Assembly: GCF_003584685.1 (NCBI RefSeq)
Contig: NZ_AP018549.1
Coordinates: forward strand, 620,001-684,000
Reading direction: 5' to 3'
DNA from: Lactobacillus paragasseri
GTDB taxonomy: Bacteria; Bacillota; Bacilli; Lactobacillales; Lactobacillaceae
DNA: 64,000 nucleotides
Each line of letters starts with the position of its first letter. Positions within the stretch are counted from its first letter, which is position 1. Of this stretch, positions 9,543-18,391 are shown piece by piece. Under the pieces are notes generated by a model. It was not told the origin of the DNA. It worked only from the letters and a program-made list of their open reading frames with translations, and searched no databases. Both the position numbers and the translations under genes were made by a program.

Positions 9543-10199
9543 ATGGAATTTAAAGATGTCTTAGCACGTGAACATGCAACAAGAAAATTCACGGATCAAA
9601 GAGTAAGTGAAAAAACTGTACGTAAGGTTATCGAAGAAGCACAAAGAACACCATCTTTACTTAATTCGCAGCCTTGGCGCATTTATGTTGCTGAAGGTGA
9701 AGTAGCAAAAGCAATTAGAAAAGAACACGAAGAAAAGACTTTGGCTAATGAAGAACCTCACGAAGAATTTGATTCATTATTAAAAGTTGAATGGGATACG
9801 TTTCCAAGTAAGAACATGGCAACAATGAGTGAAACTTTAGATTATTTCTTACGAGGAGAAACAGATGATTTTGATCAAGCTCAACTAAAATTATTCAATG
9901 CTCCTGTAATTGTTTTTCTTACTATTCCTAAACAATCTCCAGCTTGGTCAATCTTTGACTTAGGTGGCTTTTCACAGACTTTAATGCTGGCTGCAAATAA
10001 TCGTGGCTTAAGTACAATGCCAGCACATGCTTTTGTTAAGTATCCAGAAGTAATTAGAAAATATTTGAATATTCCAGAAGATGAAACAATTGGAATTGGG
10101 ATTGGCTTAGGATATCCTAATAAAAAGGCAACGATTAATGATTATAAGTCTAAGCGTGTACCACTGGATGAAATTTTAAAAATTAAGAAAAATCTTTAA
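9543..10199 (+). CDS. Nitroreductase-family NAD(P)H:FMN oxidoreductase
   Basis: A 218-residue nitroreductase-like flavoprotein. The N-terminal REHATRKF and the FMN-binding TPSLLNSQPWRI are typical, as are the C-terminal GIGLGYP and the KRVPLDEIL tail. Members reduce nitroaromatics or quinones with NAD(P)H; the physiological substrate is unknown. A near-perfect TATAAT lies at about 9481-9486. It ends in its own hairpin at 10208-10252. Confidence 0.88.
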   Translation: MEFKDVLAREHATRKFTDQRVSEKTVRKVIEEAQRTPSLLNSQPWRIYVAEGEVAKAIRKEHEEKTLANEEPHEEFDSLLKVEWDTFPSKNMATMSETLDYFLRGETDDFDQAQLKLFNAPVIVFLTIPKQSPAWSIFDLGGFSQTLMLAANNRGLSTMPAHAFVKYPEVIRKYLNIPEDETIGIGIGLGYPNKKATINDYKSKRVPLDEILKIKKNL

Positions 10200-10207
10200 C
10201 CATGATT

Positions 10208-10252
10208 TCCTGAAGAATTGAATATAGGTATTCTAGTTCCTCAGGATTTTTT
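10208..10252 (+). terminator. Rho-independent terminator after the nitroreductase gene
   Basis: Imperfect stem TTCCTGAAGAATTG / TAGTTCCTCAGGA followed by a T run. Confidence 0.75.
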
Positions 10253-10321
10253 ATGTCCAATTATTTAAAATAAAATTAAAATATGGCATAATTATAAAAA
10301 ATGGTAAAAGGGATGAAAATA

Positions 10322-11017
10322 ATGACTTTATTAGTTTCTCCGCAGCAGTGGGCTAATTGGGATCAATGGTATAACTACACTTTGCCTGGCTATGTTTTAA
10401 TTTTAGGAACTATCTTTTTATTTGTGGGCTTAATCCCATTTTTATGTGTAAAAAATAAATTAACGGCGATTTTATTTGGACTAACGACTACAACTCTATG
10501 CGTTTTTTTAGGCCTATCGTATTTTAAAAATAAGGAATCAACAGAATATAGGAAGGAAAATCATTACTTAACTGCAATGGTAAGAGTATATGATGCTCAA
10601 ATTTTTGCCAAAAAGTATTATGATCCAAATGAAATTGAAGCATTTAAATATGTGGCAGATATTAATACACCTTCTCATTTGCCTTCGATTTATCAAAAAA
10701 TTCCTGTTAAACAAGAAGTTACTTATCTTGGTAAAAATGATTATTATGCCTTTGTTAAACTAGATAATACAGTGATGAAATTTAGTTTAGCAGATTGTAA
10801 GAAGATTCCTGGTAATAAAGCCTATTTTACTGGTTATCATTTTAAGATACGAAATAAGAAATTCTTGAAATTAGGTTTTATTGATTTAAAACATGATTTA
10901 CGCGATAAGATTGAGTTACCAGCAGATTCTTATAATAAGCAAGTATCAGAGAATATTGAAGAAAATTACAATCATCCAGGATTAGTTGCAAACTGGATCC
11001 CTGATTCGGAGAAATAA
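10322..11017 (+). CDS. Membrane-anchored protein of unknown function
   Basis: 231 residues. Two hydrophobic helices near the N-terminus (YVLILGTIFLFVGLIPFL and AILFGLTTTTLCVFLGLSYF, about residues 22-63) are followed by a Lys/Tyr-rich soluble domain of about 165 residues, probably outside the membrane. I do not recognise the family. The in-frame ATGs at 10301 and 10313 are too far from or too close to AAAGGG (10306-10311); the ATG at 10322 has proper spacing. Confidence 0.65.
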   Translation: MTLLVSPQQWANWDQWYNYTLPGYVLILGTIFLFVGLIPFLCVKNKLTAILFGLTTTTLCVFLGLSYFKNKESTEYRKENHYLTAMVRVYDAQIFAKKYYDPNEIEAFKYVADINTPSHLPSIYQKIPVKQEVTYLGKNDYYAFVKLDNTVMKFSLADCKKIPGNKAYFTGYHFKIRNKKFLKLGFIDLKHDLRDKIELPADSYNKQVSENIEENYNHPGLVANWIPDSEK

Positions 11018-11067
11018 TGCTAAAATAGAGATGTAATTATTTAATATATAAAAAAGGTGAAGATCAC

Positions 11068-12447
11068 TTGTCTACAAGTACTATAACTACTAATTTAATT
11101 GTAATTTTCATAACGTTTTTAATTGCGATATTCTTTGTTGTTGCCGAATTTGCTTTAGTGCAAACTAGATCTAGTCAGCTAGAAGATATGCTAGCAAACG
11201 GTCAAGGTAGCCCTAAGAAATTAAAGCGAGCATTATACATGGTTCATAACTTAAATGAATCATTATCTACTACTCAAGTAGGTACGACCTTGGTCGGTGT
11301 TATTTTAGGTTGGATTGGTCAAGGAACGATCGAAGAGTTATTGACTGATGTATTTAAGATGACGCCCTGGTTTGGAGTAAAGACTAGCGGAGTATTAGGA
11401 GCAACTTTAGGTGTTGTACTATTAACATACTTAGAAGTTGTTGTAACTGAAATTGTCCCTAAAAATATTGCCATTGATATGCCTGTTAAGTGTTTGATGG
11501 CTGTTGTTACTCCTTTGACTGTATTTCATACGGTAGTATACCCATTTGTTTGGCTACTTAACCATAGCGCCAATGGCTTACTTCATTTGTTGGGAATGCA
11601 ATCAGCTGATGAAGAAAGTGAAGTTTATTCACAATCTGAAATTCTCCGTTTATCGCGTAATGCTGTGACTGGCGGTTCACTTGATAAAGACGATTTGTTA
11701 TATATGGAGCGTGCCTTTGAATTAAATGATAAGGTTGCTAAAGATATTATGACTGACCGTACTCAGCTTCAAGTTTTGAATGCCACTGATAATGTTAAGA
11801 CGGCTTTAAAGAAATATATTGAGGATGGTTTCAGCCGTTTTCCAGTTGTTCGTGATAACGATAAAGATGATATTGTGGGGTATGTTTATGCATATGATAT
11901 TGTAAGTCAAGATCAGGAGAATCCTGATGTTCCCATTACTAGAATTATTAGAGCGATTATTACTGTGCCTGAATCAATGTTGATTCAAGATATTTTGAAG
12001 TTAATGATCAAAAAACACACTCCAATTGTTCTAGTAGTAGATGAATATGGTGGTACCAGTGGTATCGTAACGGATAAAGATATTTATGAAGAACTCTTTG
12101 GTTCGATCAAAGATGAAATCGATGATGTTTCCGATGAATATATTGTTCGTGACGATCACGGCGACATTCATGTTTCAGGAAAGACTACTTTATACGATTT
12201 TGAACGTTACTTCCATACTAAGCTTAAGAGTTTTGAAGACAGCGATATAATTACTATCGGTGGCTATATGATGGAACATTACCCTAACCTAAAGAAGGGT
12301 GAATCTGTTGACTTAGAAGGCTTTAAGTTTAAGTTAGTAAATATTGAACAAGGTTTCATGCGTTGGTTCCTTGTTTCTAAGATAGCTAAGGATACTGGCA
12401 AAAAAGCAGCAGATAGCGATCAAAATAGTGAAGAAAAAGCCAAATAA
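11068..12447 (+). CDS. CNNM/CorC-family membrane protein (hemolysin C-like) with CBS pair
   Basis: 459 residues starting at TTG, seven bases after AAAGGTGA. Domain order: CNNM/DUF21 transmembrane domain (about 1-200, with EFALVQTRSSQLE, LVGVILGWIGQG and EIVPKNIAI), a tandem CBS pair (about 220-340, with MTDR and the VVDEYGGTSGIVT motif), and a C-terminal CorC/HlyC transporter-associated domain. Members are linked to magnesium or cobalt export. The name hemolysin is historical. Ends in its own terminator. Confidence 0.9.
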   Translation: MSTSTITTNLIVIFITFLIAIFFVVAEFALVQTRSSQLEDMLANGQGSPKKLKRALYMVHNLNESLSTTQVGTTLVGVILGWIGQGTIEELLTDVFKMTPWFGVKTSGVLGATLGVVLLTYLEVVVTEIVPKNIAIDMPVKCLMAVVTPLTVFHTVVYPFVWLLNHSANGLLHLLGMQSADEESEVYSQSEILRLSRNAVTGGSLDKDDLLYMERAFELNDKVAKDIMTDRTQLQVLNATDNVKTALKKYIEDGFSRFPVVRDNDKDDIVGYVYAYDIVSQDQENPDVPITRIIRAIITVPESMLIQDILKLMIKKHTPIVLVVDEYGGTSGIVTDKDIYEELFGSIKDEIDDVSDEYIVRDDHGDIHVSGKTTLYDFERYFHTKLKSFEDSDIITIGGYMMEHYPNLKKGESVDLEGFKFKLVNIEQGFMRWFLVSKIAKDTGKKAADSDQNSEEKAK

Positions 12448-12453
12448 TCGGCA

Positions 12454-12482
12454 AAAGCACCTTAAGATGGGTGCTTTTTTTG
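12454..12482 (+). terminator. Rho-independent terminator
   Basis: AAAGCACC / GGGTGCTTT stem with a 7-base loop and a T run. Confidence 0.8.
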
Positions 12483-12544
12483 ATAATTAAATGTTATAAT
12501 TCTACTAATAACAAAGCATTTATAAAAAGATATAGAGGGTTAAG

Positions 12545-13114
12545 ATGCAAAATAGTGATAATATTGACAACATTATTGATCGTGTTTTATTCAGCCAGGA
12601 TGATATTGAAGAAATTTGCCAAAGACTGGGCAAACAATTGACTGAAGACTACGCTGGAAAATTTCCTTTAGTCATTGGTGTATTAAAGGGTGCAGTTTAT
12701 TTCATGACGGATTTAACTCGTCACATGAATGTAAAGATGCAAAATGATTTCATGGATGTTTCAAGTTATGGCGACGGTTTTGAGTCAAGCGGCAAAGTTA
12801 GACTAGATATTGACGTTCAAGCTGATGTCAAAAATAGAGACGTTTTACTCGTTGAAGATATTGTTGATACTGGTCATACTTTGAAGTTTATGAAGGATTT
12901 ATTAACTAAGCGCGGTGCCAAGAGCGTAAAATGCTGTGCTTTGCTTAATAAAACTGAACGTCGTGAAGATGATGTAGTTGTAGATTACTTTGGATCAAAA
13001 GTTGAAAATGAATTTGTTGTTGGCTATGGTCTAGATTACTTAAATGCATATCGTAATTTACCTTATGTCGGTGTTTTAAAACCAGAAGTTATTCAGGCAA
13101 ACTTAAATCGTTAA
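12545..13114 (+). CDS. hpt: Hypoxanthine (guanine) phosphoribosyltransferase
   Basis: A 189-residue type I phosphoribosyltransferase that makes IMP or GMP from hypoxanthine or guanine and PRPP. The PRPP loop VLLVEDIVDTGHTL begins near residue 100; the DFMDVSSYG segment and the C-terminal VVGYGLDYLNAYRNLPYVGVL purine-binding region are typical of Hpt. It complements the nucleoside hydrolase upstream by salvaging released bases. Strong GAGGG upstream. Not next to tilS/ftsH here. Confidence 0.92.
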   Translation: MQNSDNIDNIIDRVLFSQDDIEEICQRLGKQLTEDYAGKFPLVIGVLKGAVYFMTDLTRHMNVKMQNDFMDVSSYGDGFESSGKVRLDIDVQADVKNRDVLLVEDIVDTGHTLKFMKDLLTKRGAKSVKCCALLNKTERREDDVVVDYFGSKVENEFVVGYGLDYLNAYRNLPYVGVLKPEVIQANLNR

Positions 13115-13146
13115 TAATTAAAATATTACTTTAAAAGACAATCATA

Positions 13147-13190
13147 AAAGGGTTGAAAGCTACTCGTTAGAGATAGTTTCAACCCTTTAT
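13147..13190. terminator. Bidirectional terminator between hpt and the permease gene
   Basis: AAAGGGTTGAAA / TTTCAACCCTTT inverted repeat with A-rich left and T-rich right flanks, placed between two convergent genes. Confidence 0.8.
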
Positions 13191-13197
13191 TTGTAAA

Positions 13198-14508
13198 TTA
13201 ATTCTGCTGATTGTGCTTCTTCATATAGTAGTAAACTGGTAATCCCAAAGCCGTTAATCCAATTCCAGTTATTGAAAGCCAAAATTCATTAATTACGGTA
13301 CTAATTACAATAAACAAACCGCCGCCGATTGAAATGATGGGGATAATTGGGTACCAAGGAACAACATATGGACGATCTAGCTTAGGTTCACGATAGCGTA
13401 GAACTACCACTGCGATTGAAATTAATGTTGTAAAGGTCCACATGACAAATACCAACATATTAGTTAAGAGATCAAAAGTTCCTAAAAAAATCATTATTAA
13501 GGAAACAGTCAAGATAATTAAAGCACTAATTGTCGGCACACCTGTATTAATGTTAGTACGGCCGATTTTATTTGAAAATGGCAACATTTTATCTTTTGCT
13601 AGAGTATATGGAATTCTCATTCCGGTAAGCATGAAGCCATTAATTGCTCCATAAACAGAGATTAAAATTCCAATTGTAATTAATTTGCCGCCCAGACTGC
13701 CAAAGAGCTTTAATGAGGCAAGATAAGCTGTATTTTGGTTGCCAATTATTTCTTTAAAGGGAATTGCAGTTAAGAAAGCATAATTTACTAACACATAAAT
13801 CAGGGTAATTGCGGATAGTCCGATAATAATCGCTCTTGAAAGGTTCTTTTCTGGTTCCTTTACTTCACCAGCTAAATTGGTAACATTAATCCAGCCATCA
13901 TATGCAAATAAAGCAGCTAATAAACCACCACTTAAACCAGCCCAAAAAGAAACATTATGGCCAGAACTTAAGGGAAGTAAGTTGACACTAATTTTAGCTG
14001 GATTAAAAAGACCAAAAATCACAATTAAAGCAATTGGAATTGCCTTCAGAATTGTCATCGCTGACTGCATTCTGGTTGAGAACTTGGTAGAAATAAAATT
14101 TAAACTCATTAAAAAAAGAGCGAGCAATAAAGCAATCAGGGTTGCATATTTAGTAGGGAAACCAAATAAGACAGCAAACTGTTGCCCAAATACCACGCTT
14201 AAAGCGGCGATATTGGCAGGAAAGTAGACCAGCATTTGTGCCCAGCCAAATAAAAAGCCCCAAACTTTCCCATAAGTATATTCAATATATTTAATTGATC
14301 CGCCAGTAACTGGGAGTGCAGCAGCAATTTCAGAAACTGTTAGACCAGAAGCAATAGAAACGATACCGGCTAGAATCCAAACAAAAAGAGTTAAAGATGG
14401 TGTACCTGTTTCATGACTAATGCTACCAATTTTAAAGAAGACACCCCCGCCAATTACAGTTCCCACCACGGTTGCCAGAGCTTGTCCAAAGCTAATTTGT
14501 CTTTTCAA
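13198..14508 (-). CDS. Amino acid permease (APC superfamily)
   Basis: About 436 residues with twelve predicted membrane helices. The conserved first helix (SFGQALATVVGTVIGGGVFF) with the substrate-backbone-binding GTVIGGG motif is present. The family imports or exchanges amino acids with protons; the specificity is not visible. An in-frame ATG at 14556 has no ribosome binding site; a TTG at 14508 lies nine bases after AAAGGA, so I choose it. Faces hpt; divergent from the GH25-like gene. Confidence 0.85.
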   Translation of the reverse strand: MKRQISFGQALATVVGTVIGGGVFFKIGSISHETGTPSLTLFVWILAGIVSIASGLTVSEIAAALPVTGGSIKYIEYTYGKVWGFLFGWAQMLVYFPANIAALSVVFGQQFAVLFGFPTKYATLIALLLALFLMSLNFISTKFSTRMQSAMTILKAIPIALIVIFGLFNPAKISVNLLPLSSGHNVSFWAGLSGGLLAALFAYDGWINVTNLAGEVKEPEKNLSRAIIIGLSAITLIYVLVNYAFLTAIPFKEIIGNQNTAYLASLKLFGSLGGKLITIGILISVYGAINGFMLTGMRIPYTLAKDKMLPFSNKIGRTNINTGVPTISALIILTVSLIMIFLGTFDLLTNMLVFVMWTFTTLISIAVVVLRYREPKLDRPYVVPWYPIIPIISIGGGLFIVISTVINEFWLSITGIGLTALGLPVYYYMKKHNQQN

Positions 14509-14627
14509 TATGTGCTTTCCTTTCAATTCATTTATAACTTTTAGTATTGATATCATTTTATACTAAATTTTAGTGAAAGTGGTATAGAAAGGAGAAGTTC
14601 GTTAAAATAACTAATGGAGGGATGATT

Positions 14628-15338
14628 GTGCATCGTTATCGACATAAATATACTTTTCCAAGTATTATTATTTTGCTCATTCTAGCCTTTTCTGGACTGG
14701 TGTGGGGATATTTCAACATGAAGCAAAATACAACTGTGCCACGTGGTTCAAATATGAGCGTGCTTGGAATTGAATTAGATCAAACTAAAGATTATATTGA
14801 CCTTCATAAATTAGAAAAGAACGGTATTTCATTTGTTTATTTGCGTTCAACGCAGGGGAAGTCGTATTTTGACGACAATTATTTGCTTTACCGTGATCAA
14901 CTTCAGGGGACTAATCTTAATTTTGGTACAATTATTGCCTATAGTGATGAAACCAGCAATCAGGATCAGTATCAATATTTTGTAAATAAAGTAGGAACTA
15001 ATACTGGCAGTTTACCAGTTATGATTGTACCGGCTACAAATCACTTAACGAAATCATATTGGAAAAAAATGGGTGAATTTGCTCAGATGATAAATAATCT
15101 TGGCAAGAGAACGATGATAGCAGGTGACTATCATTATCATAATTACTTTCCAGAAGGAACAAGATTTTTATATACGGGAGCAAGTTTAAAAGATAGGCGA
15201 CATTATGCCTTTTGGTGTTACACTCAAAATGGAAGAGTTAAAAATATTGATAATTTAGATCGAGATGTAACAATGTTTGCTTACATTGGTACCAATACGC
15301 AATATGCGCAATTATATAGTCAAGAAAAAACACAATAG
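14628..15338 (+). CDS. GH25-like secreted/membrane-anchored protein lacking expected catalytic residues
   Basis: 236 residues: a basic start, one hydrophobic helix (SIIILLILAFSGLVWGYF) acting as signal anchor, then a domain with the glycoside hydrolase 25 order (GIELDQ... ISFVYLRSTQGKSYFDDNY ... FGTIIAYSDE). In active GH25 muramidases the first strand ends in GIDVS and a later strand in DxE; here these are GIELD and MIVPAT, so both acidic sites look lost. It may bind wall glycan without cutting it. GGAGGG touches the ATG at 14622 and suits the GTG at 14628, so I use the latter. Confidence 0.7.
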   Translation: MHRYRHKYTFPSIIILLILAFSGLVWGYFNMKQNTTVPRGSNMSVLGIELDQTKDYIDLHKLEKNGISFVYLRSTQGKSYFDDNYLLYRDQLQGTNLNFGTIIAYSDETSNQDQYQYFVNKVGTNTGSLPVMIVPATNHLTKSYWKKMGEFAQMINNLGKRTMIAGDYHYHNYFPEGTRFLYTGASLKDRRHYAFWCYTQNGRVKNIDNLDRDVTMFAYIGTNTQYAQLYSQEKTQ

Positions 15339-15348
15339 AGGAAGTAAA

Positions 15349-16584
15349 ATGTATTCACAAGCAGTTTCACAAGTTCTAGAAAGAGAGCACAAGACTAAAC
15401 CAACTTTAATTCAAGAGCGGACGTATGATGCAATACGCAATGGTGCAAGTCTGGTTGGACTAGCTAAGACTGGTACGGGAAAGACTTTGGCATATGGATT
15501 GCCAGTAATGGAGCGCGTTGCAGACATTGGCGGTCGAGGGATAATTTTAGAGCCAACAACTGAACTAGCAATTCAAACGAGAAATAATCTTTTGCATTAT
15601 GCCAAAGCTTTAGGACTTAAAACAATTGCACTAGTTGGGGCTGGTAATAGAAAAAGACAATTAGAGCGTTTAAAAAAAGAAAAGCCAGAGATAATTATTG
15701 CTACTCCAGGAAGATTTTTTGACTTTCTATCAGAGAATCGAATTAAGTATCAAGATATTAATGCCTTAGTAATTGATGAGGCAGATGATATTCTAGAATT
15801 TGCAAAATTAGATTTATTGAGTTCCTTAGGACAAAATTTATCTTCAACAGCTCAAATTTTACTTTTTGGTGCCTCAGAATCTGAAGTTACAAAAAATGCA
15901 GAAAATCTTTTTAATCATACTTTTTTATTAGTTGATGTACGCCCAGAGCAAAAGTCTGAAGTTAAACATTATTTCTTGCAAGTTTCAAATGAATATAAAA
16001 TGCAGTTTCTACAACGCTTAGCAAAGTTAGATAAATTCAAAGGTATCCTGTTCTTTGACAGTAGCGAAACTGAAATGAGATTTGCGCGAATTTTTAATCA
16101 CAGCAAGACTAAATTTGCTGTTTTAAGTAATGAAACGAGCAAGCAAAACCGTGAAAAGTTGCTTAGTGATTTCAGAGCAGGTCGAATTAAGTTTTTATTT
16201 GCGACTGATTTAGCTGCGCGTGGCTTAGATTTACCTGATGTTAGTTATGTCATTAATTTTGAAATACCAAGTGAAGTTAATACATACTTGCATCGTAGTG
16301 GTAGAACTGGACGGATGAATAAGTCAGGAACAGTCGTTACTCTTGGGGACGATCATGATTTTAGAAACCTAAAGAAATTGCTGGCTGGTACGTATCAAAT
16401 TGAAAGAGCATATTTTGCTGGCTATAGTTTAACCACTGAAAAACCTAAGCTTAAAAAGGAAGAGAATGCAGAAAAGAAAGAGAATAAAAAGGTGGAAAAA
16501 AATAAGCCAAAGCATAAAAAGAAACGTTGGCGTAATAAGAAAAATAAAGGATATCATCCTCGAAAGAGCAGAGGAGAGAAATAA
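15349..16584 (+). CDS. DEAD-box ATP-dependent RNA helicase
   Basis: 411 residues. Q motif (TLIQERTYDAI), Walker A AKTGTGKT (39-46), PTTELA, TPGR, DEAD at 143-146, a motif III variant (FGAS for SAT) and motif VI HRSGRTGR (315-322) are present, followed by a Lys-rich tail of about 50 residues that probably binds RNA. Shorter than CshA; closer to the small CshB/YfmL type. The start at 15349 follows AGAGGAAG just after the GH25-like stop; the in-frame ATG at 15277 lies inside that gene. Overlaps the PTS gene by one base. Confidence 0.9.
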   Translation: MYSQAVSQVLEREHKTKPTLIQERTYDAIRNGASLVGLAKTGTGKTLAYGLPVMERVADIGGRGIILEPTTELAIQTRNNLLHYAKALGLKTIALVGAGNRKRQLERLKKEKPEIIIATPGRFFDFLSENRIKYQDINALVIDEADDILEFAKLDLLSSLGQNLSSTAQILLFGASESEVTKNAENLFNHTFLLVDVRPEQKSEVKHYFLQVSNEYKMQFLQRLAKLDKFKGILFFDSSETEMRFARIFNHSKTKFAVLSNETSKQNREKLLSDFRAGRIKFLFATDLAARGLDLPDVSYVINFEIPSEVNTYLHRSGRTGRMNKSGTVVTLGDDHDFRNLKKLLAGTYQIERAYFAGYSLTTEKPKLKKEENAEKKENKKVEKNKPKHKKKRWRNKKNKGYHPRKSRGEK

Positions 16585-17915
16585 TGTCATCTTTAGTTAA
16601 ATGGCTTGAAACTTACGTTTTACCTCCTGCATCTCGCTTAGCTCAAGTCCGCTGGCTAGTTGCAATGCGGGATACTTTTATTTCTTTACTACCAATTACA
16701 ATGGCTGGTTCAATTGCAATGCTATTTAATAGCATCATTAGAGCCGCTAAAGTGCAAATGCATTGGGATACCTTTTATTCTTTAATGCAGCCGATTGTCG
16801 CAATTGATAATATTATTTGGGAAGGTACATTTGCACTTTTTGCAGTTTATTTTGCGATTTCTTGGGGCTATCACTTAGCTAAGACCTATGAAGTAAATCG
16901 TTTTGCTGGTTCAGTTGCTTCCTTAGTTGCTTTTGCAATGAGTATTAGCGATTCAGTGAAATTACGTATTGATGGAGATGTGGTTGATATTAAAAATGCT
17001 TTTGATATTAAGCAGTTTTCAACAATGGGATTATTTACAGCTATTATTTTTGGCTGTATTGGGACTGCCTTGTTTATTGTATTTTATAAGGCAAGAATTC
17101 GGCTTAAAGTTGATACCAGTATGCCCCATGCGGAATGGGTAGCATTTAGTACTTTAATTCCAATTCTACTTTCAGTATTTATTGTTGGCTTTGTTAATTA
17201 CGCCTTTCAACGGCTTACTGGAACTTATTTTGGTAATTGGCTTCTTGCTACTATTCAGCGTCCCTTGGTTAATTTGGGGCAGGGTTTTGGAGTCGTCTTA
17301 TTGGTTACCTTTCTAGTTCAAATCTTTTGGTTCTTTGGGATTAACGGCATTAGCGTTTTAACTCCAGTAATGGACTCTTTGTGGTTAACTCCAGAAAATA
17401 TTAACGTTACAGCTGTTCGAAATAGTGAGCATGTACCATATATTTGGGTTCGTGATTCATTTAATGTATTTGCTTGGTTTGGTGGAGCAGGAGGTACATT
17501 AGTATTAATTATTGCGATCTTAATGTTTTCTAAACGTAAAGATTATCGAACAATAGCGAAGATGGCTGTAGCACCTGGGGTATTTAATATTAATGAGCCT
17601 ATTATTTTTGGCTTACCTGTAGTTTTTAATCCAGTTTATTTAATTCCATTTGTTGTTGCTCCGCTTGTAAATGTATCACTAGCATATTGGGCTACAACGG
17701 CCGGCCTAGTTAATCCGGTTCAAATTTTTGTTCCAACAGTAATGCCGCCACTTATTGGACCATTTCTAGCATGTAATTATGACTGGCGTGCTATTGTTTT
17801 AGCGCTTATTAATATGGTAATTGCACTTCTTATCTGGATGCCGTTTGTTTTTGCAGCTGACAAGATTGCTAAACAAGATAATAATCAACGCAATTTCTAT
17901 TTACCACAGTATTAA
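16584..17915 (+). CDS. PTS system IIC component, lactose/cellobiose family
   Basis: 443 residues with about ten membrane helices, the EIIC fold of the cellobiose/lactose PTS group (MRDTFISLLPITMAGSIAML near the N-terminus; NINEPIIFGLPVVFNP, the sugar-site motif, near residue 340). It imports and presents a sugar for phosphorylation by IIB, but no IIA or IIB gene is adjacent, so it must use partners encoded elsewhere. Start overlaps the helicase stop (TAATG), an unusual coupling of an RNA helicase and a sugar carrier. Confidence 0.9.
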   Translation: MSSLVKWLETYVLPPASRLAQVRWLVAMRDTFISLLPITMAGSIAMLFNSIIRAAKVQMHWDTFYSLMQPIVAIDNIIWEGTFALFAVYFAISWGYHLAKTYEVNRFAGSVASLVAFAMSISDSVKLRIDGDVVDIKNAFDIKQFSTMGLFTAIIFGCIGTALFIVFYKARIRLKVDTSMPHAEWVAFSTLIPILLSVFIVGFVNYAFQRLTGTYFGNWLLATIQRPLVNLGQGFGVVLLVTFLVQIFWFFGINGISVLTPVMDSLWLTPENINVTAVRNSEHVPYIWVRDSFNVFAWFGGAGGTLVLIIAILMFSKRKDYRTIAKMAVAPGVFNINEPIIFGLPVVFNPVYLIPFVVAPLVNVSLAYWATTAGLVNPVQIFVPTVMPPLIGPFLACNYDWRAIVLALINMVIALLIWMPFVFAADKIAKQDNNQRNFYLPQY

Positions 17916-17965
17916 ATTTTTAATAGTTAAAAGTCAGTTTTTATGTTAAAGTAGAAACTGATTCT

Positions 17966-18038
17966 GACCCCGTAGTTCATCTGGATAGAACAATGGTCTC
18001 CTAAACCGTAGAGGTGAGTTCGAATCTCACCGGGGTCA
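17966..18038 (+). tRNA. tRNA-Arg (anticodon CCT)
   Basis: Complete cloverleaf: acceptor GACCCCG / CGGGGTC with discriminator A, D-arm GTTC/GAAC, anticodon loop CTCCTAA (CCT, reads AGG), T-arm GTGAG-TTCGAAT-CTCAC. The 3' CCA is not encoded. Confidence 0.95.
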
Positions 18039-18043
18039 TAATT

Positions 18044-18085
18044 AAAAAGGTATGTACTTCAATTATAAGGAGTACATACCTTTTT
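18044..18085. terminator. Bidirectional terminator after tRNA-Arg(CCT)
   Basis: Long stem AAAAAGGTATGTACT / AGTACATACCTTTTT between the tRNA and a convergent small gene. Confidence 0.85.
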
Positions 18086-18090
18086 GAATA

Positions 18091-18288
18091 TCAGACGTAT
18101 TTTAATGGATTGATAAAAATTTTCAAAACAACCCAGAGAAAAATAATTAATAAGATGGCAATAATTCCAATTAAAAAATATTTAGTCCTTCGGGGATAGG
18201 AATTTCCTAAAAGAAAAACCAGACAGAACACTATAATGGTAATCAGAATTGCAGCCAGAGATAAAAAACTAAACATAATATATTTCAC
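18091..18288 (-). CDS. Small two-helix membrane protein
   Basis: Up to 65 residues: two hydrophobic helices (FSFLSLAAILITIIVFCLVFLL and FLIGIIAILLIIFLWVVLKI) joined by a basic loop (GNSYPRRTKY). The frame begins at a GTG (18288) with AAGGA two bases upstream; an ATG four codons in (18276) has longer spacing. Either start is possible. No family recognised. Confidence 0.55.
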   Translation of the reverse strand: MKYIMFSFLSLAAILITIIVFCLVFLLGNSYPRRTKYFLIGIIAILLIIFLWVVLKIFINPLKYV

Positions 18289-18391
18289 TTTCCTTATAAT
18301 ATATAAGTATAAATTAGTTCGGCTAATAGTACCAAAGAAAATTGAATTAGGCTATAGTATAAGAGATAAGCTATAAGGCGAGGAAATATTT

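Noticed and set aside
18014-18031. T-arm of tRNA-Arg(CCT), identical to that of tRNA-Arg(TCT), as a possible second attachment site
   Set aside because: The identity is ordinary for two arginine tRNAs; there are no phage genes next to it and its flanks differ.
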